This document shows positions 25,974 through 37,000 of a stretch of DNA of 64,000 bases, piece after piece. Below the pieces are notes generated by a model that saw only the letters and a program-made list of their open reading frames with translations, had not been told where the DNA came from and made no database searches. Both the position numbers and the translations under genes were made by a program. The number at the start of each line of letters is the position of its first letter. The stretch's first letter is position 1. The stretch is from Salinisphaera sp. G21_0 (GTDB lineage: Bacteria; Pseudomonadota; Gammaproteobacteria; Pseudomonadales; Endozoicomonadaceae): contig NZ_JAGHQW010000016.1 in assembly GCF_017744115.1 (NCBI RefSeq), forward strand, positions 43,686-107,685, given 5' to 3'.

Positions 25974-27905
25974 ATGAGTAAAGGCAAGATTATTGGTATT
26001 GACCTGGGTACCACCAACTCCTGTGTGGCTATCCTGGACGGCGATAAATCCAAAGTCATCGAAAATGCCGAAGGCGCACGGACTACGCCTTCCATCATCG
26101 CCTACACCGATGACGGCGAGATTCTGGTAGGCCAGCCAGCCAAGCGACAGGCGGTTACCAACCCTGACAATACCCTGTTTGCCATCAAGCGTCTGATCGG
26201 CCGTCGCTTTAAAGACGACGTTGTTCAGAAAGACATCAAGATGGTGCCGTACAAAATCATCGAAGCGGACAACGGCGATGCATGGGTTGAGGTTAAGGGC
26301 GACAAGAAAGCACCACCACAGATTTCTGCCGAAATCCTGAAGAAGATGAAGAAAACCGCTGAAGACTATCTGGGCGAACCAGTGACTGAAGCGGTTATTA
26401 CAGTTCCTGCCTACTTCAACGATTCCCAGCGTCAGGCTACCAAAGACGCCGGCCGTATCGCGGGTCTGGAGGTTAAGCGGATCATCAACGAGCCAACCGC
26501 TGCGGCGCTGGCTTACGGCATGGACAAGAAAAAAGGCGACCAGACCATCGCTGTTTATGACCTGGGTGGCGGTACTTTCGACGTATCCATCATCGAGATC
26601 GCTGACGTAGACGGCGAGCACCAGTTTGAAGTACTGGCCACCAACGGTGACACCTTCCTGGGTGGTGAAGACTTCGACCTGCGCCTGATCGAATACCTTG
26701 CCGACGAATTCAAAAAAGACCAGGGCATCGACCTGAAAGGCGACCCACTGGCCATGCAGCGTCTGAAAGAAGCCGCTGAGAAAGCCAAGATTGAACTGTC
26801 TTCTACTCAGCAGACAGACGTCAACCTGCCTTACATCACTGCCGATGCCACCGGTCCCAAGCACCTGAACGTTAAAGTCAGCCGTGCCAAGCTGGAATCC
26901 CTGGTAGAAGACCTGGTTGCCCGTTCTCTGGAGCCATGCCGCATCGCGGTCAAGGACTCTGACCTGGATCTGTCTGACATCGACGAAGTTATCCTGGTGG
27001 GTGGTCAGACCCGTATGCCACTGGTTCAGCAGAAAGTGGCCGAATTCTTTGGTAAAGAGCCTCGCAAGGACGTTAACCCTGACGAAGCGGTGGCCATGGG
27101 TGCTTCCATCCAGGCTGCGGTTCTGGCCGGTGACGTTAAAGACGTTCTGCTGCTGGACGTTACTCCGCTGACCCTGGGTATCGAAACCATGGGCGGCGTA
27201 ATGACTCCGCTGATCGAAAAGAACACTACCATCCCGACCAAAAAGTCCCAGGTGTTCTCTACGGCCGACGACAACCAGGGCGCAGTCACCATTCACGTAC
27301 TGCAGGGTGAGCGCAAGCAGGCGACTCATAACAAGTCCCTGGGCCGTTTTGACCTGGCAGACATTCCGCCAGCACCCCGTGGCATGCCACAGATCGAAGT
27401 CAGCTTCGACCTGGATGCCAACGGTATTCTGAATGTTTCTGCAAAAGACAAGGCAACTGGCAAAGAACAGTCTATTGTGATCAAGGCATCTTCCGGTCTG
27501 TCGGACGAAGAGATCGATCAAATGGTCAAGGATGCTGAAGCCAACGCGGCAGACGACAAGAAGTTCGAAGAGCTGGCGGCTTCCCGTAACCAGGCTGATA
27601 GCCTGGCTCACGCTACCCGCAAGACGCTGGAAGAAGCCGGTGACAAGGCCACTGAAGAAGAGAAGGCGGCCATCACCAAGGCGATTGAAGACGTTGAAGC
27701 TGCGGTCAAAGGTGACGACAAGGAAGAGATCGAAGCCAAGACCAAGGCACTGTCTGAAGCCTCTGCCGGTCTGGCCCAGAAGATGTATGCTGAAGCTCAG
27801 CAGCAGGGCGAAGCCCAGGCTGATGCCGGTGCCGGGCAAAAGGCGGATGCCGCTGACGACGCCGTTGACGCTGAGTTTGAAGAAGTAAAGGATGACAAGA
27901 AGTAA
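25974..27905 (+). CDS. dnaK: Chaperone DnaK (Hsp70)
   Basis: A 643-residue Hsp70. The ATPase domain (1 to about 385) has [24 protein letters not shown] and VGGQTRMP. The substrate domain follows the linker VLLLDVTPL, and the acidic C-terminus ends EEVKDDKK. It folds and refolds proteins with DnaJ and GrpE in the cytoplasm. The ATG at 25974 has GGAGA at good distance; an earlier in-frame start at 25959 is less likely. Codon use is clearly biased, as expected for a highly expressed gene. Confidence 0.98.
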   Translation: MSKGKIIGIDLGTTNSCVAILDGDKSKVIENAEGARTTPSIIAYTDDGEILVGQPAKRQAVTNPDNTLFAIKRLIGRRFKDDVVQKDIKMVPYKIIEADNGDAWVEVKGDKKAPPQISAEILKKMKKTAEDYLGEPVTEAVITVPAYFNDSQRQATKDAGRIAGLEVKRIINEPTAAALAYGMDKKKGDQTIAVYDLGGGTFDVSIIEIADVDGEHQFEVLATNGDTFLGGEDFDLRLIEYLADEFKKDQGIDLKGDPLAMQRLKEAAEKAKIELSSTQQTDVNLPYITADATGPKHLNVKVSRAKLESLVEDLVARSLEPCRIAVKDSDLDLSDIDEVILVGGQTRMPLVQQKVAEFFGKEPRKDVNPDEAVAMGASIQAAVLAGDVKDVLLLDVTPLTLGIETMGGVMTPLIEKNTTIPTKKSQVFSTADDNQGAVTIHVLQGERKQATHNKSLGRFDLADIPPAPRGMPQIEVSFDLDANGILNVSAKDKATGKEQSIVIKASSGLSDEEIDQMVKDAEANAADDKKFEELAASRNQADSLAHATRKTLEEAGDKATEEEKAAITKAIEDVEAAVKGDDKEEIEAKTKALSEASAGLAQKMYAEAQQQGEAQADAGAGQKADAADDAVDAEFEEVKDDKK

Positions 27906-27940
27906 GACCAACTCGATCATCAATGACTGATGATAAGGTC

Positions 27941-27967
27941 ACAACGCGGGATTCATTCCCGCGTTGT
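27941..27967. terminator. Hairpin between dnaK and dnaJ
   Basis: ACAACGCGGG pairs with CCCGCGTTGT over a 7-base loop. There is no T run after it, so it may act as an attenuator or RNA-stability element rather than a full terminator. Confidence 0.55.
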
Positions 27968-28070
27968 CGTATATATCAAAATAATGGCTTTGTCAGACTT
28001 GACCATGAATCCAGTTAGCTCTGTGTTTTCATGCTCGACTGGTGAATGCAGGTAGCTCAGGGTTTTTCTG

Positions 28071-29213
28071 ATGTCAAAACGCGACTACTACGAAGTGCTG
28101 GGTGTAGAAAGGAGCGCTTCGGACAAGGACATAAAAAAGGCCTATCGTCGTATGGCCATGAAATATCACCCCGACCGTAACCCGGGTGATAAAGCAGCGG
28201 AAGAGAACTTCAAGGAAATCAACGAAGCCTTTGAAATTCTTTCCGACAGCCAGAAAAAAGCGGCCTACGATCAGTATGGCCACGCAGGTGTCGACCCGAA
28301 CATGGGCGGCATGGGCGGTGCCGGTGGTTTTGCCGGTGGTAATTTCGGCGATATTTTTGGCGATGTCTTTGGTGACATTTTCGGTGCTGGCGGTGGTCGC
28401 AGCCGCAGTTCCGTCCAGCGTGGTGCCGATCTCCGCTATCAGCTGGAACTCAGCCTTGAAGAGGCCGTTCGTGGCGTCACCAAGAAAATCAATATTCCAA
28501 CACTGGTCGGCTGTACCGGGTGTGATGGCTCCGGCGCAAAAAAAGGCACTCAGCCGGTCAGCTGTACAACCTGTGGTGGTATTGGTCAGGTGCGTATGCA
28601 GCAGGGCTTTTTCTCTGTACAGCAAACCTGTCCTGACTGTCGCGGCACGGGCAAAATGATCAAGGATCCCTGTAACGTCTGCCACGGTGAAGGCCGCGTT
28701 CAGGAATACAAGACCCTCTCCGTCAAGATTCCTCCCGGTGTTGATACCGGCGACCGTATTCGTCTGGCCGGTGAAGGTGAAGCGGGTGTCAATGGTGGGC
28801 CAGCCGGAGACCTTTACGTTCAGGTCAGTGTTGCTGATCACCCTATCTTCCAACGTGACGGCAAACACCTCTACTGTGAAGTACCCATCACATTTGTGGA
28901 TGCAGCACTGGGCGGTGAACTGGAAGTCCCCACCCTGGAAGGCCGGGTGAAGCTGAAGATTCCAGCGGAAACCCAGACGGGTAAACTGTTTCGTCTGCGT
29001 GGCAAGGGTGTTGTCCCGGTCCGTGGCGGCAGTGCCGGAGACCTGATGTGCCGGGTTGTGGTTGAGACTCCGGTGAAACTGACGGAACGCCAGAAAGAGT
29101 TGCTCAGGGAGCTGGATGACACCTTCAAAAAAGAAGGTGCCGGTCACCAGTCGCCTAAAAAGCAGTCCTTCTTTGAAGGCGTCAAGAAGTTCTTTGACGA
29201 TATGACTTCCTGA
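28071..29213 (+). CDS. dnaJ: Chaperone DnaJ (Hsp40)
   Basis: A 380-residue class I Hsp40. It has the J domain with HPD (about residues 33-35), a Gly/Phe-rich stretch (about 75-125), and four zinc repeats [24 protein letters not shown] and CNVCHGEG (about 145-215), then the C-terminal substrate domain. It delivers substrates to DnaK and stimulates its ATPase. About 165 nt separate it from dnaK. Confidence 0.97.
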   Translation: MSKRDYYEVLGVERSASDKDIKKAYRRMAMKYHPDRNPGDKAAEENFKEINEAFEILSDSQKKAAYDQYGHAGVDPNMGGMGGAGGFAGGNFGDIFGDVFGDIFGAGGGRSRSSVQRGADLRYQLELSLEEAVRGVTKKINIPTLVGCTGCDGSGAKKGTQPVSCTTCGGIGQVRMQQGFFSVQQTCPDCRGTGKMIKDPCNVCHGEGRVQEYKTLSVKIPPGVDTGDRIRLAGEGEAGVNGGPAGDLYVQVSVADHPIFQRDGKHLYCEVPITFVDAALGGELEVPTLEGRVKLKIPAETQTGKLFRLRGKGVVPVRGGSAGDLMCRVVVETPVKLTERQKELLRELDDTFKKEGAGHQSPKKQSFFEGVKKFFDDMTS

Positions 29214-29303
29214 TTCCCCCCTCAAAAGGCCTCTGTTATCAGGGGCTTCAATTAAATGATGGCTGAGTTACTGCTATTTTTGCGGTGATTTTTAGCTGAC
29301 TTA

Positions 29304-31805
29304 TCATTGTCTTACTGTGTTTTTTCGGACATGAGCACCGGTGGCTCTCTTCTTGAGCTTTGCAGCGTAGGCAATCAAGGCATCAACGGCTGCCTGCTGA
29401 CCTTGCTGGGTTGCATATTTGAGGGGCGTAAACCCGTCTTTGGTTCGAGCGCTGACGTCTGCACCGTTGGCAATCAGAGCATAAATGGCATCCAGCTGGC
29501 CTTTCCCGGCTGCATAATGGAGGGGCGTAGCCCCTTTTTTGGTTCGAGCGTCGACGTACGCACCTCTGGCAATCAGAGCATCAATGGCTTCCTGCTGGCC
29601 TTCCTCGGCTGCATGGTGGAGGGGCGTATATTTATTTATATTCCCGGCATTAATATCAGTACCTTTGGCCACCAATTCGTCGACGAGTTCCCAATCACAG
29701 GCCGCAGCGGCGCACGCAAGCACTATTGAATCTAAATTATTACCTGGTGCATTAACATCAAATCCAGCATTAACAAAACTCTTGATCATTGGGACATTTA
29801 TCTTTTTATTGTCGCTGGCCCTTTTTAGGGGCGTAACCCCGTCTTTGGTTCGAGCGCTGACGTCCGCACCTTTTTCAATCAGAGCATCAATGGCTTCCTG
29901 GTGGCCTTGAGCGGCTGCATAGTGGAGGGGCGTAAAACCGTTTTTGGTTCGAGCATCGACGTCTGCTTCTCTGGCAATCAGTTCATAAATAGCATCCGGC
30001 TGGCCTTTCTCGGCAGCAAAGTGGAGGGGTGTATATTTAGTATTTTTATTCTTGGGGCCATTAATATCAGCCCCTTTGTCCAACAATTTGTCGACGAACA
30101 CCCAATCACAAGCCGCAGCAGCAAACGCAAGCATTGTTGAACCTAAATTATTACATGGTGCATTAACATCAAATCCAGCATCAGCAAAACTCTTGATCAT
30201 TGGGATATTTATCTTTTCATTGTCGCTGGCACTTTTCAGGGCCGTATATCCTTTCTCGCTTCGAGCGTTAACGTCCGCACCGTTGGCAATCAGAGCATCA
30301 ATGGCTTCCTGCTGGCCTTGAGCGGCTGCATAGTGGAGGGGCGTAAACCCGTTTTTGGTTCGAGCGTTGACGTCCGCACCTGCGGCAATAAGGGCATCAA
30401 TGGCTTCCGGCTGGCCTTGAGCGGCTGCATAGTGGAGGGGCGTAACCCCTTTTTCGGTTTGAGCGCTAACATCCGCACCTTTGGCAATCAGAGCCTTAAT
30501 GGCTTCCAGCTGGCCTTCCTCGGCTGCATAGTGGAGGGGCGTATATTCAGTCTTTATATGCTTGGGGCCATTAATATCAGCACCTTTGGCCATCAATTCG
30601 TCGACAAACCCCCAATCACAAGCCTCAGCGGCACACGCCAGCATGGTTGAACCTAAATAATTGCATGGTGCATTAACATCAAATCCAGCATTAGCAAAAC
30701 TCTTGATCATTGGGATATTTATCTTTAGATTGTCGCTGGCCATTTTCAGGGCGGTATCTCCATTCACGGTTCGAGCGTTGACGTCCGCACCTCTGGCAAT
30801 CAGAGCATCAATGGCTTCCTGCTGGCCTTGAGCGGCTGCATAGTGGAGGGGCGTAAGTTTAGTCCTTATATTCCTGGGGCCATTTATATCAGCACCTTTG
30901 CCCATCAATTCGTCGACGAACCCCCAATCACAAGCCTCAGCGGCACACGCAAGCATGGTTGAACCTGAATTATTACATGGCGCATTAACATCAAATCCCG
31001 CATCAGCAAAACTCTTGATCATTGGGATATTTATCTTTTTACAGTCGCTCGCACTTTTCAGGGCCGTAACTCCTTTCACGGTTTGAGCGTTGACATTGGC
31101 ACCTCTGGCAATAAGGGCATCAATGGCTTCCTGGTGGCCTTTCTCGGCTGCACAGTGTAGGGGCGTCCTACCGTCTTTGGATTGAGAGTTGACGTCCGCA
31201 CCTGCGGCAATCAGAGCGCCAATGGCTTCCAGCTGGCCTTTCTCGGCTGCAAAGTGGAGGGGCGTCCTCTCGTCTTTGGTTCGAGAGTTGACGTCCGCAC
31301 CTTTGGCAATCAGAGCCCCAATGGCTTCCAGCTGGCCTTTCTCGGCTGCACAGTGGAGGGGGGTCCTCCCGTCTTTGGTTCGAGAGTTGACGTCCCCACC
31401 TCTGGCAATCAGAGCCCCAATGGCTTCCAGCTGGCCTTGAGCGGCTGCATAGTGGAGGGGCGTCCTCCCGTCTTTGGTTCGAGAGTTGACGTTCGCACCT
31501 CTGTCAATCAGAGCACCAATGGTTTTCTGCTGGCCTTGAGCAGCTGCATAGTGAAGAGGTACCTTGGTGTCAGCAATAATAAAAAGATCACGACGACACA
31601 ATGGACAATTTGCTTTTTTACTTATCTTCAGCCATTTCTTAATACACGATGTATGATAATGATGATTGCAAATACTTACAGAAACTCTCCGGGAGCCGGA
31701 AATATCTTCCAGGCAAACAGAACACACCTCCACAACGTCTGCGTGTAAGGATACAGGAGAAATGCATTGAATGAGGTTATAGCGTATTCCTGATAAAACA
31801 TTCAT
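29304..31805 (-). CDS. RING-H2 finger plus ankyrin-repeat protein (putative ubiquitin-ligase effector)
   Basis: An 833-residue protein. Residues 28-70 form a complete RING-H2 ligand set: C28, C31, C46, H48, H51, C54, C67 and C70, spaced as in eukaryotic E3 ligases, including the final CPLC. From about residue 80 to the end there are some 22 ankyrin repeats (TPLHYAAAQGQ, ADVNARTKDG). No signal peptide or membrane segment is seen, so secretion by a dedicated system is assumed. RING domains in eukaryotes recruit E2 enzymes, and ankyrin repeats bind proteins; the inferred role is ubiquitination of a host target. It occupies the space after dnaJ where dapB is common in relatives. Confidence 0.85.
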   Translation of the reverse strand: MNVLSGIRYNLIQCISPVSLHADVVEVCSVCLEDISGSRRVSVSICNHHYHTSCIKKWLKISKKANCPLCRRDLFIIADTKVPLHYAAAQGQQKTIGALIDRGANVNSRTKDGRTPLHYAAAQGQLEAIGALIARGGDVNSRTKDGRTPLHCAAEKGQLEAIGALIAKGADVNSRTKDERTPLHFAAEKGQLEAIGALIAAGADVNSQSKDGRTPLHCAAEKGHQEAIDALIARGANVNAQTVKGVTALKSASDCKKINIPMIKSFADAGFDVNAPCNNSGSTMLACAAEACDWGFVDELMGKGADINGPRNIRTKLTPLHYAAAQGQQEAIDALIARGADVNARTVNGDTALKMASDNLKINIPMIKSFANAGFDVNAPCNYLGSTMLACAAEACDWGFVDELMAKGADINGPKHIKTEYTPLHYAAEEGQLEAIKALIAKGADVSAQTEKGVTPLHYAAAQGQPEAIDALIAAGADVNARTKNGFTPLHYAAAQGQQEAIDALIANGADVNARSEKGYTALKSASDNEKINIPMIKSFADAGFDVNAPCNNLGSTMLAFAAAACDWVFVDKLLDKGADINGPKNKNTKYTPLHFAAEKGQPDAIYELIAREADVDARTKNGFTPLHYAAAQGHQEAIDALIEKGADVSARTKDGVTPLKRASDNKKINVPMIKSFVNAGFDVNAPGNNLDSIVLACAAAACDWELVDELVAKGTDINAGNINKYTPLHHAAEEGQQEAIDALIARGAYVDARTKKGATPLHYAAGKGQLDAIYALIANGADVSARTKDGFTPLKYATQQGQQAAVDALIAYAAKLKKRATGAHVRKNTVRQ

Positions 31806-32183
31806 GACCTTTTGACCTTCCTGGACGCAAAAAGTTCTATAAACTCCAAACTATTGCTTATTCCACTCATAAGAAAAGGAAGAATAAAAGGCATTACTTG
31901 CCGCTGATAGTTGGCTCAGGTTTTATCTTCAACAGAGCAAGTGACAGGGTTTGATGGTCAGGAAGATTCCTTAATGCCCGCCATCAGAACTATAACGACC
32001 CACTGCTTTGGGAAGCTAAAGACAGAACCACTGTGGTGAGCGTTACGGAAAAGACGCAGCTTGACTGCGTCAGGTGTGAGATCAGGAGATGAGCACAAGT
32101 AAGCTGATACCTCTCGAAATGTGGTTCGATGGCATCAAACTGGAAGTTTGTGCTGCTCCATGATGAGTTCAGGGGATAACCAG
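31806..32183. other. Intergenic region between ankyrin protein and peptide transporter
   Basis: 378 bases with no supported gene. It contains the probable promoter of the ankyrin gene at its left and a terminator for the transporter (32049-32071). Confidence 0.5.
32049..32071 (-). terminator. Rho-independent terminator after the POT transporter gene
   Basis: On the minus strand GACGCAG and CTGCGTC pair around a 5-base loop and are followed by TTTTCC. It lies about 110 nt beyond the transporter stop. Confidence 0.6.
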
Positions 32184-33677
32184 TTATTGCCTGAGCGGTG
32201 TCCGGGACGCAGAAGTCAGCGCTTCTTCATTTTCAGGCCGATCTGCACTGTCCAGCATCTTGCGAATAACAAAAGAAGACACCTGGGCAATAATCACCAT
32301 CACCACCGCGGCTGCAGTCAGCATGGCAAAGTAGTCACCGTACACACCCTGAACAAACTGCTGGGTGATTTCCTGTCCTTTTTCCATTGCAATGCTGCCG
32401 GAGATCACCGCACCGATGATGCCAGACAGAGCCATGGCAATGTAGAACAGGGACACTGAGAAGCCTTCAATCTTCTTAGGTGTTACAGACAGAATAAAGG
32501 CAACCACCAGAGAACCCACAATAACTTCACCAAAGGCCAGGAAACCGTGGATAACCAGGAATACATCCGGGCTGATGATAACATCGGTACCAATACCTTT
32601 AACCGCCATGGTCAGAATACCAAACGCAATAGTCACCAGTACGAAAGAGATGGATACCTTGCTGGCAGTAGACAGGTTAATACCACGCTTCTCCAGGGCA
32701 GTGAAACTCGCGGCAATGGCCGGACCTGCAACAATACACCACAGAGGGTTCAATGCCATGGATGCTTCTGGAGCCAGAGGGATAAAACCAAGCAGTTCAC
32801 CACGCATGGTATTGATAGTCACCATGGTCATGGAAGTCATCATCTGGCCGTAGTACACAAAGAATGCAGTCGCCAGAAATGCCATGATCAGAATGGTACC
32901 CATTTTCAGAGCATCCGATTGACTGGCTTTGAACATCAGGGAGATGAAATATAACAGTGCAGTACCACCAATGGCGTATACAACGTACTTCCCGGTTTCC
33001 ATGTCGGAGAACATGAAGAACACCATACCGAGCATGGCAACAGACAGCGCCAGGAAGATAACAATGTTCATAGTGCTCAATGGCTGCCTGTCGATATCTT
33101 CACCAATCTCGACCAGTGGCTTGTGGAAAATAACCAGCATGGTAACCGCCAGAGCCGCCATGATAGAAGAAAGCGCAAAACCACCTTTAAAGCCAATAAC
33201 CAGCACCAGCATTGGGTACAGATATTGACCCAGCAGAGCACCAATATTGTTAACCGAGTAGTTAATTGGGTAGCAGTTTTCAAAGTCTTCCTGAGATTTG
33301 AAAGTACGCTTGTAAAGGCTTGGGTAAGAAGGAGACATCAGGCCCCGGGCATAACTGGCCAGAGCAATACCCAGCAGAGCCACTGGAGCATTGGCGATGG
33401 AAGCACCAAATGCCAGCAGTGCGTAACCTGATGCGAATGCAGTGTAAGCCAGCGTCAGTGAGCGTTTGGCCCCCAGAAATTTGTCAGCAATGAAACCACC
33501 GGCAATGGCGAACAGAGGGCCGATGGAAGAGAAGGCACCAACAATCATCATGGTGTCTGCTTCGCTGTATTGCAGCTCTTCAAGGAAGAAACGGGTCAAA
33601 ATGACCATTACGCCATAAAAGGATAAGCCAAACATCATTTGGCAGAACATCATCGACTTGTTCAGTTTATTCCACAT
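32184..33677 (-). CDS. Proton-dependent peptide transporter, POT/PTR2 family
   Basis: A 497-residue inner-membrane protein with about 12-14 hydrophobic segments. The PTR2-type motif NYSVNNIGALLGQYLYP (about residues 138-155) and the MFS loop GGFIADKFLGAKRSL (about 61-75) are visible. Such proteins import di- and tripeptides with protons. The start MWNKLNKSMMF is preceded by AGAGAG. The transporter stands alone between two effector-like genes. Specificity cannot be read from the sequence. Confidence 0.9.
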   Translation of the reverse strand: MWNKLNKSMMFCQMMFGLSFYGVMVILTRFFLEELQYSEADTMMIVGAFSSIGPLFAIAGGFIADKFLGAKRSLTLAYTAFASGYALLAFGASIANAPVALLGIALASYARGLMSPSYPSLYKRTFKSQEDFENCYPINYSVNNIGALLGQYLYPMLVLVIGFKGGFALSSIMAALAVTMLVIFHKPLVEIGEDIDRQPLSTMNIVIFLALSVAMLGMVFFMFSDMETGKYVVYAIGGTALLYFISLMFKASQSDALKMGTILIMAFLATAFFVYYGQMMTSMTMVTINTMRGELLGFIPLAPEASMALNPLWCIVAGPAIAASFTALEKRGINLSTASKVSISFVLVTIAFGILTMAVKGIGTDVIISPDVFLVIHGFLAFGEVIVGSLVVAFILSVTPKKIEGFSVSLFYIAMALSGIIGAVISGSIAMEKGQEITQQFVQGVYGDYFAMLTAAAVVMVIIAQVSSFVIRKMLDSADRPENEEALTSASRTPLRQ

Positions 33678-34026
33678 AGAAACTCTCTTTATAATGTGTG
33701 CATTCAGATGAGGGAAGCGCCCTTCCCATTCTCAATTACTCCAACAACGTTGAACTGCATTACCAACACACAAAATAATTTTCTATGCTCTTTCGTAGTA
33801 TTAGAGTTTCTATCAATCAAAAGAAAAAGAAGTACAAGAAAAACCCACTAAAAGTATGAAAAACCACACTTATAAACCGAAAAACGAAATCGATTTCAAA
33901 AAGTAAGTAGCTGGCTATGTGGAATCGAATATTTCTAGCTACCTGGACTGGTACTATGCGAGGCATAACGGAGGGAGCATAGCCGTAGCTATGTGACCGG
34001 AGTTGGCTGAACAGCGCCCACCCACT
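33678..34026. other. Intergenic region downstream of the giant gene
   Basis: 349 bases without a supported gene. The right part (about 33905-34010) contains several imperfect repeats of GTAGCT and CATAGC motifs, possibly a decayed palindrome acting as terminator. Confidence 0.4.
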
Positions 34027-37000
34027 TCAGCTTTGCACCCCCAGGCTTTCGAAATATTCATCATAAATCTTCTGCACATCTTCTGACCTGATAACCACCA
34101 GATCCTCGCTATCCATCATTTTTTTGATTCTGGTGTTTTCCAACATTGCAACATTGTCTTTCTGTTTGGCGACAAATCCAGAGACGTTTTCAGCACAACA
34201 GTGCTTATCTGGAGTAAAGACCTTATCATAGTTGAGTAGCAGATTTTTAACGTGAACCGTGCTTGTTGGTTTAAACACATGGAACGGTCTGAAACGAAAA
34301 CCCTCTCTTCCGGCCAGACCAATGCTCATGGGTGCCTTCAAAGATTGGGCACGCTTGTAAAGATAGTGTGCAAAACGGGTTTGAGTCTCTTCCGGCTGGT
34401 TACGGGTATCGATAAAGCCATTGGTCATAAGAAAGAGTGGCTTACCCACCTGGGACTGGCTTGAGGCCACTTTTCTGTAGGCAGGGATTCCATGGAGAAG
34501 GCGACTGATATCGGGTATTCCATCTTCTGGCTGATCAGTCCACTGCTCAATTTTGGCTGAAGCGCCCAGCAACGTTTCAAAGGTTTCCGAGCACCCGGTG
34601 GGCATGGTGTCTTCATCTATCTCTGTCACCATCTCGTTGAGCTGTTCGTTATAACGACTCGAGAAAATGAAAGGGCGTTCATTGTGCTTCCAGAGATTAT
34701 ACCAATTTTCAATATTCTGGTTGGCAAGCATTCCCAACGATGGGACATTTGCTTCAATCCAGCGCCATTGTTTGAGATTTAGAAAGAGATTAAATGAATG
34801 TTCTACTTTAGGTTCAATCCACTTTTTTTGGACAATAAAGGCAGCCAAAAGAGAACACCATCCGATATTGGTCACTTTTTTTTCAATGCAGTGCTTCAAG
34901 TGATTAGTCAGTACCGATTCAAGGAAACCCCACATTTTCTTCGGAGGATGATGGTAGCGAGACGGTGCATCAAGTTGATTTTGACAATGATCAATATGTT
35001 CCAAAACCTGCCTGCAGTCATCTGAACCCGACTCAGCCATTTGATTCAAACCAGCCAATAATGACTCTTCAACCAGCCTTTGTTCTTCGATGAAGGAGCT
35101 GCCATATTGTTTGCAGGTTGACAAGCGCTCACATCCCTGACTAAAGCCTTCCAGATTGGCTTTTTGGAAATGCCCTATTACCTCGGGGGCTAAAGCAGCA
35201 AGGGAGTTCTTGTCAGTCTCCCGCGCTGCGAAATCATGAACATCAATTTTTGGAAAGTAAGGGTTGTGGCCATGAGTATCCTCTTCCGAATAAGCACCTC
35301 CCAAATCATAGGTTTCCCAATCATGGCCATTCCAGACTTCTGCCCAGTCATGGATCTCACTTATAACAATACGGCAGGTGATACCAAAATATTGCAGAAT
35401 AAACTTGAAAACAGGTGCACGGTGCCTGCAAGAGCCAACAGCCTCAGAGAGAAGAGTCTGTGCCAAATCATCTTTGATCTCAAGGTTACTTTGAGTGTCA
35501 AACTGACGACAATATTCCACTGCTGCGGCAATTCGCCCCTGATCATCCGTTGCGTTGATAATATCCAGTACCAACTGCTGATTATTGGTCAGCATTGTTA
35601 TGGGGGCTTGTGCAGCTGCCCGCACCGTATTGAACAGGACATCGACGCGATGCCTGATCGGTTCCGGACAATGGTTGCCCTGTGGGGAGATCAGGTCATC
35701 ACGCTGATTATGATCATGGGGTTTGAACAGTTCTCCCGTGAGGCAACAGCATTTGTCTTGTTTCTGAGTCTCTATCTCTACTGGTTGAGTATCATGCACT
35801 TTATTAACATCAGCTTTTTCAAGCAGACCAGCGCTACTACATTTTTTGCTCAGTTTATAGTGAACATGAATACTGCGGTTTATTAAACCTGAAAACTGAA
35901 TCCAGTGCTGGCCAGTATAGTTATCCAGGAATACCTGGTGAGCCCGCACCGGCTCCGTTCGAAGTTCCGTTATCTCCTCCCTGGGGAATCTGCTGGGCAG
36001 AGGAAATAATTTATGGTTTGGTCCGACTTTGATCGTGTGACACCCATAAGTTTCTCCCGGATGCAGTCGAACATTATTATTTGCCGATGGTGGATTCATT
36101 GCCTCAGGAAAGACCCTGATTAAATCTCTCTTTTCGGGTTTCCATTTGTTCCTGTAAATATTGCCATTATCGGTCACTTTATAATCAATGAAATTTAACC
36201 GATAACTCCTGATGTCCTGACCGTAGAATGTCCTTTCCTTCCTTATGGGCCCGGATTCAGACCCGAAACATCCAATGACCGCTCTGGTTTCTATGGATTG
36301 GTAGCCACCCCCACTATATCTCCTAACCCCACGTTGCCGGGGCTGCTCTCTAAGAAGAGAAGAAACATTACCGTCAAGTTTCTCGCCAGCTGTTCGACTC
36401 AAGTAAGGCAAACACTGTGCAATGGCAAGAACGGGAAGACAGCAAACCACCGCAACCGGCAGACAGGCAGGCTTCAGATAAGCCTCCCAGACTGACACTG
36501 GCTTGTCGATGTCCACTTGCAGGTCCCCGCGCAATAAGCGTTCCCAGATCTCTCTTTCTGAAAAAATGTGTCGGTACCCATCCAGGTACCTCAGAACATC
36601 CATGTGCCCGGCTGAAACCTGCGACTCGGCAGGACCAGACTCCCAGCCACTGAGCTTAAATACCTCCGAAGGGAGAACGTCGCTGCCTTTTATGCGTGCA
36701 CGAAACCACTGTCGCTGCTGCATAACATAGAGCGCCCTGCTCTGATTATCACCACCTACTTCCAGATCATCTGGCAGGCCGGTCTCTTGCCGCCATAACC
36801 ACTGGGCAGCCCGCTTGATAATTTCTGCCCTGGCATCGCTATCCGACAGTTTCTCATCAATAACGAGTTCCCGCGTCGGCGTAACACCAAAACCACCGGA
36901 TGTTGAGCGCTGGATAAATATTGGTCTGTCCAGGTCGGGAATGGTTTGAAAAAGCCAACGGCATAACCCGTGATCGTAACGATGGCCATCGACAGGTGCT

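Noticed and set aside
25950..27923. Long open frame antisense to dnaK
   Set aside because: It mirrors dnaK codon bias. No ribosome site, and the hydrophobic composition is an artefact of reading a biased gene backwards.
28074..29225. Long open frame antisense to dnaJ
   Set aside because: Same reason as for dnaK; the sense strand encodes a complete DnaJ with all motifs.
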